The notes below the pieces were generated by a model. It was not told the DNA's origin. It searched no databases and saw only the letters and a program-made list of their open reading frames with translations. From JAJRRA01 sp048636595 (lineage in GTDB: Bacteria > Pseudomonadota > Gammaproteobacteria > Xanthomonadales > SZUA-36): DNA of 12,470 nt. Each line of letters begins with the position of its first letter. Within the stretch, counting starts at the first letter, position 1. The DNA is taken from NCBI GenBank assembly GCA_048636595.1, contig JAIVWI010000082.1, forward strand, positions 1 through 12,470. Direction: 5' to 3'. The position numbers were made by a program, and so were the translations under genes. Shown here piece after piece: positions 1 through 7,261 of this stretch.

Positions 1-18
1 GCTTCGCGCGCCGGACGA

Positions 19-91
19 GGGGTCAGAGCACTTTTTCTTGGGGGGTTTTCCGAAAAGAAAGGCCTTTCCAGGAAGAAAGTGGTCTGACCCC
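19..91. repeat. REP-like imperfect palindrome
   Basis: The arms GGGGTCAGAGCAC (19-31) and GTGGTCTGACCCC (79-91) are inverted repeats matching at 12 of 13 positions. Pairing continues less perfectly inwards through T-rich and A-rich tracts (32-39 with about 70-78). The tip holds a perfect palindrome, AAAGGCCTTT (58-67). GGGGTCAGA-type ends are, from general knowledge, common on dispersed palindromes in Gammaproteobacteria, some linked to REP-associated tyrosine transposases; no such transposase is present here. It lies about 140 bp upstream of the first gene and is unlikely to code. It could also act as a transcription terminator for a gene left of the window. Confidence 0.6.
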
Positions 92-172
92 GGCTCTGAA
101 TAAATTTGGCGTCTTTGGCGTTTTTAGCGGATAACTGATTAGCTGCTCCAGATCATAGTCCGATTGGGTGGC

Positions 173-201
173 TTGGAATAAACTTGAAAGTGGGTTATTA
201 G
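173..201 (+). promoter_or_regulatory. Possible sigma70 promoter of the flavin-reductase gene
   Basis: TTGGAA (173-178) and TATTAG (196-201) are separated by 17 bp. Each matches the sigma70 consensus at 4 of 6 positions. Transcription would start near 208, giving a short leader that includes the strong ribosome binding site GGGAGGA (216-222). This is a weak match by eye and other start points are possible. Confidence 0.28.
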
Positions 202-230
202 CGATGCTCGAAACCGGGAGGATTTGAGAG

Positions 231-842
231 ATGCAAAACCCAGCCAAAAAATGCCGGCTGATTGAGCTGGATGTCGAAGAGCCCATCTGGGATCAGTTTT
301 TCTGGGTGGCGCCACTGGTGCTGATCGGGACCCGTGAAGCCGATGGCAGCCATGATCTTGCGCCGAAGCACATGGCCATGCCGATGGGGTGGCAAAATTA
401 CTTCGGCTTTGTTTGCACGCCCCGGCACCATACTTACCAGAACATCAAGCGCAACGGTGTATTCACCGTGACCTACACGCGCCCGTCCCAGTTGGTCCTG
501 ACCAGCCTGGCGGCTTCGCCCCGTTGTGGTGACGAAGACAAACCCGCCCTGGCTGCATTGCCGGTATTTCCAGCCAGCAAAGTGGATGGCGTGCTGGTTC
601 AGGGTGGTGCGGTGTTCCTGGAATGTGAACTTGACCGGTTCGTGGATGGCTTCGATGTCAACAGCCTGATTGTCGGCCGCGTGGTCGCGGCACGTGTAGA
701 TGAATGCTCAGAACGGATGGCGGACCGGGATGACCAGGTGCTGGTGCATGATTCTCCCCTGTTGGCTTACCTGCATCCGGGCCGTTTCACAACCATTGAC
801 CAGAGTTTTTCATTTCCTTTCCCCCGGGGAATGAAGAAGTGA
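231..842 (+). CDS. Flavin reductase-like FMN-binding domain protein
   Basis: This 203-residue protein resembles the flavin reductase-like (split-barrel, DIM6/NTAB type) FMN-binding family. The N-terminal part fits: a hydrophobic strand (residues about 23-33, WVAPLVLIGT) leads to a charged turn and the segment HDLAPKHMAMPMGWQNYFGF (41-60), where such proteins bind the FMN phosphate. A second strand with GVFTVTY (76-82) follows. Family members reduce flavin with NAD(P)H or use bound FMN for other reductions; the substrate here cannot be read. No signal peptide or membrane segment is seen, so it is probably cytoplasmic. The start is an ATG 8 bp after GGGAGGA, a strong Shine-Dalgarno site. The gene ends 12 bp before the M20 peptidase gene and is probably co-transcribed with it. 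Family is moderately sure; function is open. Confidence 0.72.
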   Translation: MQNPAKKCRLIELDVEEPIWDQFFWVAPLVLIGTREADGSHDLAPKHMAMPMGWQNYFGFVCTPRHHTYQNIKRNGVFTVTYTRPSQLVLTSLAASPRCGDEDKPALAALPVFPASKVDGVLVQGGAVFLECELDRFVDGFDVNSLIVGRVVAARVDECSERMADRDDQVLVHDSPLLAYLHPGRFTTIDQSFSFPFPRGMKK

Positions 843-854
843 TGGGCGCTGAAG

Positions 855-2066
855 GTGAGCAGGAAGCCTAAAAAACAGCGGTTCAAGCCAACGGCCGGCG
901 ATATCCTGGAGTACCTGCAGGGCAAGCGCCAGGTCATGATCGAATTGCTGAAACACACCGTCGAGGCTGAGTCACCCTCGGATGTGCCGGACTCCCAGCA
1001 CGCCATCCGGGAAACCATCATCAAACAGCTGCAAATGCTGGGCTACCGGACGCGGAGAATTCCGGGCCAGACCAGTGGTGGGATGTTGTATGCCGTACCC
1101 ATCAACAGGCGGCGCGGCGCTCCCGCCCAATTGATGCTGGGCCATTACGATACCGTCTGGCCGCTGGGCACTCTGCGCGACATGCCTTTTGAGGCGGAAG
1201 GTGACGAAGTGCGCGGGCCGGGTGTCTTCGATATGAAAGGGGGTATAGTCCAGGCCCTGCTGGCACTGGAAACACTGCAATACTTCAACGTGGCTCCAGC
1301 CGTCACACCGGTCATGTTCCTGAATTCCGATGAGGAAATCGGCAGCCGCGAAAGCCGGCGTTATATCGAACGGCTCGCCCCGTTGATGGAACGTGTACTG
1401 GTGCTGGAGCCTGCTCTGGGGCCCTCCGGCCTGCTGAAGACCGCACGCAAGGGAATCGGGCGTTTCACTGTGACCGTACAAGGCGAGGCCGCCCATGCCG
1501 GTCTTGACCCGGGCGCTGGCGCGAGCGCTATTCTTGAGCTTTCCCATGTCATCCAGTCACTGTTCGCGCTCAACGACCTGGACCGGGGGATCACCGTCAA
1601 CGTGGGAACGATAGACGGGGGTCTGAGGCCGAACGTCGTTGCGCCGAAGAGTGAGGCGGTCGTAGATGTGCGGGTTGCAACACAGGTAGACGCCGGGGAA
1701 ATTGAATCCGCCATTACCGGGCTTGAGTCTGCAACACCGGGCACAACGCTGCAAATCGAGGGTGGCTTCGGGCGGCCACCGATGGAACGAACCCCCGCCA
1801 ATCGCCGCTTGTGGCACCTGGCCTGTCAACTTGGCACGGACCTGGGACTGGAACTCGAAGAAGGTATGGCCGGTGGTGGATCAGACGGAAACACGACCAG
1901 CCTTTACACCGCAACGCTTGATGGCCTGGGTGCGGTCGGTGACGGTGCGCATGCGCATCATGAACACCTGTTTCTCGGAAAAACCCTGGAAAGAGCCGCA
2001 TTGCTGACCCTGCTCTTACTGGCGGAGCCGCTAAACGCAAGTCAACACGGGAGCGAGCCGGTGTGA
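855..2066 (+). CDS. M20 family zinc metallopeptidase, glutamate carboxypeptidase-like
   Basis: This 403-residue protein carries the full metal-site set of M20/M28-type zinc peptidases such as carboxypeptidase G2, ArgE and DapE. His97 and Asp99 lie in GHYDTVWP, the bridging Asp126 in DMKGG, the base and ligand Glu160-Glu161 in NSDEEIGS, Glu185 in LEPAL, and His366 in GAHAHHE. The dimerisation domain spans about 197-310 and holds the usual conserved His214 (AAHAG). Family members hydrolyse amide bonds of dipeptides, N-acyl amino acids or folate-type glutamates. No signal peptide is seen, so it is probably cytoplasmic. The start is a GTG with only a weak upstream AGAAG; an ATG at 842 is closed by a stop after nine codons. 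The 3' end overlaps the next gene by 4 bp. All catalytic residues are present, so it should be active; the substrate is unknown. Confidence 0.88.
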   Translation: MSRKPKKQRFKPTAGDILEYLQGKRQVMIELLKHTVEAESPSDVPDSQHAIRETIIKQLQMLGYRTRRIPGQTSGGMLYAVPINRRRGAPAQLMLGHYDTVWPLGTLRDMPFEAEGDEVRGPGVFDMKGGIVQALLALETLQYFNVAPAVTPVMFLNSDEEIGSRESRRYIERLAPLMERVLVLEPALGPSGLLKTARKGIGRFTVTVQGEAAHAGLDPGAGASAILELSHVIQSLFALNDLDRGITVNVGTIDGGLRPNVVAPKSEAVVDVRVATQVDAGEIESAITGLESATPGTTLQIEGGFGRPPMERTPANRRLWHLACQLGTDLGLELEEGMAGGGSDGNTTSLYTATLDGLGAVGDGAHAHHEHLFLGKTLERAALLTLLLLAEPLNASQHGSEPV

Positions 2067-3082
2067 AGCCACATTATTTCTTCAGCTCAGTCACACGTAA
2101 ATCCGACTTATGGCAGGCTCCGTTCGACACGGAATCACTGGGACGGGAAAGCTGGTCTACCGGTGATTTTATTGTCGGGCGCACCGTGGGAAAACGTAAC
2201 CGCCTGTATCGTTGCGAGACAAAGTCCGGCCGCATGGCTGACATGGTGCGTGGAGACCTGATGATCGGCGCACTGGGCCGGCGTGAGGCGACCCTGGAAG
2301 GTGTCGGCGACTGGCGGGATGTGGGGGATAATCTCGAGCTTGAGGCACTAACCAGCGCCGGGCTGATTGGCAAGTCCACGTCCATATCACCGCTGCTGCC
2401 GGAACTCATGCGCCTTGAGTACCGGGGCCACGTCATGCGCAACGGCGTCAAGCTCGGAATGCAGGACTTTGTTGAACCCGTTGCTCCCCGGACACTCGAC
2501 AAACCGGTCATCCTGTTGATCGGCACCTCCATGTCGGCCGGCAAGACCAGTTCCGGCCAGGTCATTATCCGGGCCCTCTCCTACCTGGGCCTCAATGTGG
2601 CAGCAAGCAAGATGACGGGCGCCGCGCGTTATCGTGACATTCTGAAATTCCACGATGCGGGCGCCAGTTTCGTGATTGATTTCGTTGAGGCTGGTTTACC
2701 TTCGACCGTTTGTCCCGAGCCCCGTTTTCGCGAGGCCCTGGAGTGGATGCTGTCGAAAATCGCGGCAAGCGAACCGGACGTGCTGGTGGTCGAAGCCGGG
2801 GCTTCTCCCCTTGAGCCTTACAACGGCGCACTATTGGTCGAATATCTGAGCAAACTGACCTGCCTGACGGTACTGTGCGCATCCGACCCGTACGCCGTGC
2901 TGGGCGTGCAGACGGCTTTCGGCGATCACCTCAAGGCCGACCTGGTCTCGGGGCCTGCAACCAACACCACTGCCGCAATAGCACTTCTCAAGCAACTCAT
3001 CGGCCTGCCGGCCCTGAACCTGCTGGACCGGCGCACCTATCCCGAACTGACGAAATTGCTTAAAGACGCCCTGAAACTGTAA
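2063..3082 (+). CDS. P-loop NTPase, DUF1611-like, BioD/CobQ-type fold (inferred)
   Basis: This is a 339-residue protein of uncertain function. The N-terminal part (about 1-140) is a non-catalytic-looking domain with GDLMIGALGRREATLEG (64-80). The C-terminal part starts with VILLIGTSMSAGKTS (149-163), a phosphate-binding loop of the dethiobiotin-synthetase pattern (G-x5-GKT; Lys161, Thr162). A Walker-B-like strand ending in acidic and glycine residues follows (DVLVVEAGASPLEP, 239-252). This arrangement suits DUF1611 proteins, one branch of which (DgcN) is reported to act in D-glutamate catabolism in marine bacteria. This protein's loop and N terminus look different from DgcN, so the role is not transferred. 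The start GTG overlaps the M20 stop as GTGA, with GGGAG (2049-2053) upstream, suggesting coupled translation. The gene is convergent with hppA. Confidence 0.65.
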   Translation: MKPHYFFSSVTRKSDLWQAPFDTESLGRESWSTGDFIVGRTVGKRNRLYRCETKSGRMADMVRGDLMIGALGRREATLEGVGDWRDVGDNLELEALTSAGLIGKSTSISPLLPELMRLEYRGHVMRNGVKLGMQDFVEPVAPRTLDKPVILLIGTSMSAGKTSSGQVIIRALSYLGLNVAASKMTGAARYRDILKFHDAGASFVIDFVEAGLPSTVCPEPRFREALEWMLSKIAASEPDVLVVEAGASPLEPYNGALLVEYLSKLTCLTVLCASDPYAVLGVQTAFGDHLKADLVSGPATNTTAAIALLKQLIGLPALNLLDRRTYPELTKLLKDALKL

Positions 3083-3149
3083 GAGCGTGCTTGCGCGCGA
3101 CCTTCCAGAGCAGTCGGCCCCAGGGAGCCTCTTGCAATCGCAAACCTGA

Positions 3150-5165
3150 TCACATCACTGTGACAAGCAACAGCGCCACGATATTGATGATCTTGATCAA
3201 GGGGTTGATCGCGGGACCGGCCGTGTCTTTGTACGGATCACCCACCGTGTCGCCGGTGATCGCCGCCGCGTGAGCCTCGGTTCCTTTGCCGCCCAGGTTT
3301 CCATCTTCAATGTACTTCTTGGCGTTATCCCAGGCGCCGCCGCCGGTGGTCATCGAAATGGCCACAAACAGGCCGGTCACAATGGTCCCTACCAGCATAC
3401 CGCCCAGGGCTTGCGGACCCAGCAGAAAGTAAACGATGATCGGCGCCAGCAAGGGCAACAGTGAAGGAATGATCATTTCCTTGATGGCGGCCTTGGTCAG
3501 CAAGTCTACTGCGCGGGAGTAGTCCGGCTTGCCGGTGCCTTCCATAATGCCTTCGATTTCGCGGAACTGGCGGCGGACTTCTTCAACCACCGAGGCTGCA
3601 GCGCGTCCCACGGCTTCCATCGCCATGGAGGCGAACAGGTAGGGCACCATACCGCCGATAAACAACCCAATGATGACGAGGTGATTGGAAAGATCGAAAG
3701 ATATGTCCGATATGCCGGCGTTTTCCAGGCTATTCACATAATCGGCAAACAGCACCAGGGCTGCAAGCCCGGCAGAACCGATGGCGTAACCCTTGGTGAC
3801 GGCCTTGGTGGTGTTACCCACGGCATCCAGCGCATCGGTAGTCTTGCGGACGTCTTCGGGAAGCCCGGCCATCTCGGCGATGCCGCCGGCATTGTCCGTA
3901 ATGGGCCCGAAGGCGTCCAGCGCGACGATCATGCCTGTCATGGACAGCATTGCCGTAGCCGCGATAGCGATGCCATAGAGGCCAGCCAACTCATATGCGC
4001 CCCAGATGGAAACGCATACAGCGATTACCGGCAAGGTGGTGGCCTTCATGGAAACCCCCAGGCCGGCAATGATATTGGTCGCGTGGCCGGTGGTGGATGC
4101 AGCCGCAATTTTCTGCACCGGGGCGAATTCGGTACCGGTGTAGTACTCGGTGATGACAACCATGGCCGCGGTCAGCGCCAGGCCGATCAGGGCTGAATAA
4201 TAAAGGTTCATTGAATCCTCACCCATCATGGCCATAGTGGCCGGGTAGAAAGCGATCGCTGCCAGGACACCGGAGGCGATAACGCCCTTGTACAGGGCGC
4301 TCATGATCTTGCCGCCTTCTTTGGTCCCTACAACGAAGGTACCCAGGATTGAAGCGATGATGGACAGACCGCCCAGCACCATTGGGTAAATCACCGCGTT
4401 TGGTCCCAGTGCGCTGGCTGTCAGACTGCCCAGCAACATGGTAGCGACCAGTGTGACTGCGTAGGTTTCGAACAAATCAGCAGCCATGCCGGCGCAGTCA
4501 CCCACGTTATCACCCACGTTATCGGCAATCACCGCCGGATTACGCGGGTCATCCTCGGGGATGCCGGCTTCAACTTTACCCACCAGGTCGGCGCCGACAT
4601 CGGCGCCCTTGGTGAAGATGCCGCCGCCCAGACGAGCGAAGATCGAAACCAGTGAGCCACCGAAAGCCAGGCCGATCAGTGCATGAAGGACATGCTCCTG
4701 GCTCATCCCCATGCTCTGCAATACAGCGAAATATCCGGCAACGCCCATCAGGCCCATGCCGACTACCAGCATTCCGGTAATGGCTCCACCCCGGAATGCA
4801 ATTTTCAGTGCGGGGCTGACGCCGGAACGTGCTGCTTCAGCAGTGCGCACATTGGCCCGGACGGAAACGAACATGCCGATGTAACCCGTCAATGACGAAA
4901 GTAGGGCGCCAATCGCAAAACCAATGGCCGTCGGCCAGTTGAGCGCCCAGCCCACCACCAGGAACAACACCACACCAACGATGCCAATGGCGGTGTACTG
5001 CCGGTTCATATAAGCTTTTGCGCCCAGCTGTATCGCAGCGGCAATCTCTTGCATTTTTTCATTGCCTGTGGGCTTCTTAAGCACCCAACTCGTCATTCCC
5101 AGCCCGTAAATCACGGCCAATACCGACGAACCCAACGCCAGCCACAGCGCCATCTCATTAGTCAT
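3150..5165 (-). CDS. hppA: K+-independent proton-pumping membrane pyrophosphatase
   Basis: HppA hydrolyses PPi in the cytoplasm and pumps H+ across the inner membrane. The 671 residues and roughly 16 hydrophobic segments fit the family. The PPi/Mg2+ site is intact: DVGADLVGKVE (189-199), DNVGDNVGD (215-223) and DTVGDPYKD (639-647). Lys454 in GNTTKA and Thr457 three residues later are the known signature of the K+-independent subfamily; K+-dependent enzymes have Ala and Gly there. That subfamily pumps protons rather than sodium. The ATG is chosen because GAGGAGA lies 6 bp upstream on this strand. The gene follows pfp after 164 bp; a pfp-hppA pairing, co-transcribed in Methylococcus capsulatus, is known. 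A possible own promoter and a leader hairpin lie in the gap. It could work in reverse to make PPi. Confidence 0.97.
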   Translation of the reverse strand: MTNEMALWLALGSSVLAVIYGLGMTSWVLKKPTGNEKMQEIAAAIQLGAKAYMNRQYTAIGIVGVVLFLVVGWALNWPTAIGFAIGALLSSLTGYIGMFVSVRANVRTAEAARSGVSPALKIAFRGGAITGMLVVGMGLMGVAGYFAVLQSMGMSQEHVLHALIGLAFGGSLVSIFARLGGGIFTKGADVGADLVGKVEAGIPEDDPRNPAVIADNVGDNVGDCAGMAADLFETYAVTLVATMLLGSLTASALGPNAVIYPMVLGGLSIIASILGTFVVGTKEGGKIMSALYKGVIASGVLAAIAFYPATMAMMGEDSMNLYYSALIGLALTAAMVVITEYYTGTEFAPVQKIAAASTTGHATNIIAGLGVSMKATTLPVIAVCVSIWGAYELAGLYGIAIAATAMLSMTGMIVALDAFGPITDNAGGIAEMAGLPEDVRKTTDALDAVGNTTKAVTKGYAIGSAGLAALVLFADYVNSLENAGISDISFDLSNHLVIIGLFIGGMVPYLFASMAMEAVGRAAASVVEEVRRQFREIEGIMEGTGKPDYSRAVDLLTKAAIKEMIIPSLLPLLAPIIVYFLLGPQALGGMLVGTIVTGLFVAISMTTGGGAWDNAKKYIEDGNLGGKGTEAHAAAITGDTVGDPYKDTAGPAINPLIKIINIVALLLVTVM

Positions 5166-5229
5166 TTGATTCTCCTCACAAAATCCGAAAATTCCTGCGG
5201 GTTATTTTCGATTTAGCCGCAACATAGAA

Positions 5230-5268
5230 CGGTTTAGCCGAACAGGCCCACCGGGGCCTGTAAAACCG
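5230..5268 (-). other. Stem-loop in the hppA leader region
   Basis: ACAGGCCC (5242-5249) and GGGCCTGT (5254-5261) form a perfect 8-bp stem with a 4-nt loop. A further CGGTTT/AAACCG pairing (5230-5235 with 5263-5268) closes it outside a one-sided bulge. No T-tract follows on either strand, so it is not a standard intrinsic terminator. It lies between the pfp stop and the hppA start and could be a leader structure, an RNA processing site or a weak terminator. Confidence 0.5.
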
Positions 5269-5272
5269 CCGT

Positions 5273-5281
5273 ATAGTAGCA
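5273..5281 (-). promoter_or_regulatory. Possible extended -10 promoter of hppA
   Basis: Read on the minus strand, this is TGC followed by TACTAT, which matches an extended -10 element (TGn plus a hexamer with 5 of 6 consensus bases). No good -35 hexamer lies at the usual distance, which extended -10 promoters can tolerate. A start near 5266 would place the hairpin at 5230-5268 at the very 5' end of a leader of about 100 nt. This would let hppA be expressed apart from pfp. Confidence 0.33.
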
Positions 5282-5329
5282 AATTTCCCAATAAAACGCT
5301 GCCTGTCCTTGCAAATAATCCCGGAAAAA

Positions 5330-6589
5330 TCAGACTTCAAACGCCGGCAGCTTTTTCTTCACCAGCACATTGTGCAAACGAACGTACTTCGGCAGACCGT
5401 TGCGGTCATAAGGCGGATAGTCTTCGCCCCGGATCAATGGCTCCAGGTAGCGTCTCGCAGCGGGTGTAATACCAAAACCATCGGTAGTGATATAGCTTTT
5501 CGGCATTTTCTTTTCGCGGTTTGCGACGCGCCCCAGTGAAGCCTCGCTAATCTTCCAGCGATAAGGGTTATTGGAGATCCGTTTGATCACCGGCATGACG
5601 CCACTTTTACCTTCAAGAGCAAACTTCACGGCCGCCTCACCCACCGCGTAGGCCTGGTCCACATCGGTTTTCGAGGCCACATGGCGAGCGGAGCGCTGCA
5701 GGTAGTCTGAAACAGCCCAGTGATACTTGTAACCGAGTTTTGACCGAACGATTTCGGCAACAACCGGGGCAACCCCACCCAGTTGCGCATGCCCAAAGGC
5801 GTCCCGCAAACCCGCATCTGCCAGGAACTGGCCACGCGAATTGCGCACACCTTCGGATACAACAACCGAACAGTAGCTGTAATTTTCCACGGCATGTTTC
5901 ACCTTCTTGACGAATTCACGCTGCCGGAACGGTACTTCAGGAAACAGGATCACGTGTGGTGGGTCTCCTTCCTCCCGGGCCGCCAATCCACCCGCAGCGG
6001 CGATCCAGCCCGCGTGCCGCCCCATGACTTCCAGGATAAACACCCTGGTTGAACTCGATGACATGGATTCGACATCCAGGCTGGCCTCCATGATGGAAAC
6101 CGCCACGTACTTGGCAACCGAGCCAAAGCCCGGGCTGTTATCGGTCACCGGCAGGTCATTGTCGATGGTCTTGGGCACGCCAATGCACTGCACAGGGAAT
6201 CCCATCTTCTTGCTGATCTGGGAGATCTTGTAGGCAGTATCAGCCGAGTCACCGCCCCCGTTATAAAAGAAATACCCGATGTCGTGCGCCTTGAATACTG
6301 CAATCAGGCGCTCGTACTCCCTTTTGCTTTCTTCGATGCTCTTGAGCTTGTAGCGGCAGGATCCAAATGCACCTCCGGGCGTATGCCGCAGGGCCGTTAT
6401 ATTGGCCTTGCGCTCTTTCGAAGTATCGATCAGTTCTTCGCGCAAAATGCCGATAATTCCGTCTTTGCCGGCATAGACTTTGCCGATCCGGTCGCTGTTG
6501 GCGCGAGCCGTTTCAATGACACCACACGCGCTTGCGTTGATGACCGGCGTAACGCCTCCGGATTGTGCATACAGTATATTTTTTTTCAT
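5330..6589 (-). CDS. pfp: Pyrophosphate-dependent 6-phosphofructokinase
   Basis: This enzyme phosphorylates fructose 6-phosphate to fructose 1,6-bisphosphate using PPi, reversibly, in the cytoplasm. Length (419 residues) and motifs fit the longer PFK subgroup. The donor loop reads NGGGDSADT (110-118), with Asp114 where ATP enzymes have Gly. The catalytic segment is PKTIDND (139-145), where Lys140 replaces the Gly of ATP enzymes; these two changes are the accepted markers of PPi use. Asp143 is the catalytic base, and MGRHAGWIA (189-197) binds the sugar phosphate. The first aspartate of the usual GGD is glycine here, as I recall for some methanotroph and Xanthomonas-type enzymes. The ATG has no clear Shine-Dalgarno site. 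The gene is divergent from adk and precedes hppA. Some relatives also accept sedoheptulose 7-phosphate; this cannot be read here. Confidence 0.94.
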   Translation of the reverse strand: MKKNILYAQSGGVTPVINASACGVIETARANSDRIGKVYAGKDGIIGILREELIDTSKERKANITALRHTPGGAFGSCRYKLKSIEESKREYERLIAVFKAHDIGYFFYNGGGDSADTAYKISQISKKMGFPVQCIGVPKTIDNDLPVTDNSPGFGSVAKYVAVSIMEASLDVESMSSSSTRVFILEVMGRHAGWIAAAGGLAAREEGDPPHVILFPEVPFRQREFVKKVKHAVENYSYCSVVVSEGVRNSRGQFLADAGLRDAFGHAQLGGVAPVVAEIVRSKLGYKYHWAVSDYLQRSARHVASKTDVDQAYAVGEAAVKFALEGKSGVMPVIKRISNNPYRWKISEASLGRVANREKKMPKSYITTDGFGITPAARRYLEPLIRGEDYPPYDRNGLPKYVRLHNVLVKKKLPAFEV

Positions 6590-6618
6590 TGGTCAAAAGG
6601 CTCTTGAATGGCCCAAAA

Positions 6619-6636
6619 GTCGCATTGACTTGCGAC
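6619..6636. promoter_or_regulatory. 18-bp dyad between pfp and adk, possible operator
   Basis: GTCGCA (6619-6624) and TGCGAC (6631-6636) are perfect inverted arms around a 6-bp centre, TTGACT. That centre also looks like the -35 hexamer of a promoter towards adk (see 6625-6653). It lies about 30 bp upstream of the pfp start and 50 bp upstream of the adk start, so a bound dimeric regulator could affect both genes. No regulator family can be assigned. Confidence 0.42.
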
Positions 6637-6653
6637 AGGTGAGCAGTTAGCGT
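6625..6653 (+). promoter_or_regulatory. Possible promoter of adk
   Basis: TTGACT (6625-6630) matches the -35 consensus at 5 of 6 positions. After 17 bp comes TAGCGT (6648-6653), a poor -10 match (3 of 6). Transcription would begin near 6660, which agrees with the ATG at 6686 as the adk start and leaves only about 8 nt before the GTG at 6668. The -10 is weak, so confidence is low. Confidence 0.3.
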
Positions 6654-6685
6654 TAGCCCTTATTCTAGTGGACGGGAAGCGTCTT

Positions 6686-7261
6686 ATGCGAATTGTATTG
6701 CTGGGGCCGCCGGGATCGGGAAAAGGCACGCAGGCTGAACTACTGGTTGAAAAACTGGAACTGCCGCATATCTCCACCGGCGAACTGTTGCGTAACGCGG
6801 CTGAAGCCGGAACCGAACTGGGTCTCAAGGCCAAATTGGTCACAGACCGGGGCGACCTGGTTTCAGACGAAATCATGCTGGACCTGATTACAGAGCGATT
6901 GTCCCGGGACGATGTGAAGAACGGTTTTATCCTGGATGGCTATCCCCGCAATCTCACCCAGGCCAAAGCACTGGATGAAATTCTGGAACGCCAGGGGCGA
7001 CCCATGGTAGATGTATTACACATCGACCTGGACGCCGATGTGGTCGTGCAACGGATTGCCGGCCGAGCCGAGCAAGAGCACCGCAGTGACGATGTCGAAG
7101 AGGTTGTCCGTAACCGCTTGCGGATCTATACGGAACAGACCGCACCCCTGGTCAAATATTATGCCGCCAGGGGCGTGCTTTCCAGGGTACTGGGCCAGGG
7201 AACCGCTGAGGAAGTTTTTCAGCGCATCATGAGCGTGCTGTTGATGCACTCAGAGTCCTGA
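6686..7261 (+). CDS. adk: Adenylate kinase, short-LID type
   Basis: Adk interconverts AMP + ATP and 2 ADP in the cytoplasm. The 191-residue product starts MRIVLLGPPGSGKGTQ with the phosphate loop GPPGSGKGT (7-15). AMP-binding segments follow: HISTGELLR (28-36), GDLVSDEI (56-63) and FILDGYPRN (81-89). The LID is short: between IAGR (124-127) and RNRLRIYTEQTAPL (142-155) there are only about 14 residues, with no zinc-type cysteines. E. coli Adk (214 residues) has a long LID. Short forms of this length occur, from memory, in Xanthomonadaceae. The ATG at 6686 is preferred because homologues begin there and GGGAAG (6674-6679) lies 6 bp upstream; an in-frame GTG at 6668 would add six residues. The stop overlaps the next gene as CTGA. 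Confidence 0.96.
   Translation: MRIVLLGPPGSGKGTQAELLVEKLELPHISTGELLRNAAEAGTELGLKAKLVTDRGDLVSDEIMLDLITERLSRDDVKNGFILDGYPRNLTQAKALDEILERQGRPMVDVLHIDLDADVVVQRIAGRAEQEHRSDDVEEVVRNRLRIYTEQTAPLVKYYAARGVLSRVLGQGTAEEVFQRIMSVLLMHSES

Noticed and set aside
972..1547. Long minus-strand frame within the M20 gene
   Set aside because: It is antisense to a gene with all M20 metal-site motifs; such frames are common in GC-rich genes.
3681..4196. Open frame of 171 codons on the + strand inside hppA
   Set aside because: It is antisense to hppA, whose protein is conserved end to end. The product looks of low complexity for a real protein and has no recognisable motif.
4498..4522. Short direct repeat CACCCACGTTATC in hppA
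   Set aside because: It simply encodes the repeated NVGDNVGD catalytic motif conserved in all membrane pyrophosphatases.
6668..6685. GTG at 6668 as the adk start
   Set aside because: It would add six residues not expected in Adk, lies very close to the likely transcription start, and the ATG at 6686 has GGGAAG at proper spacing.
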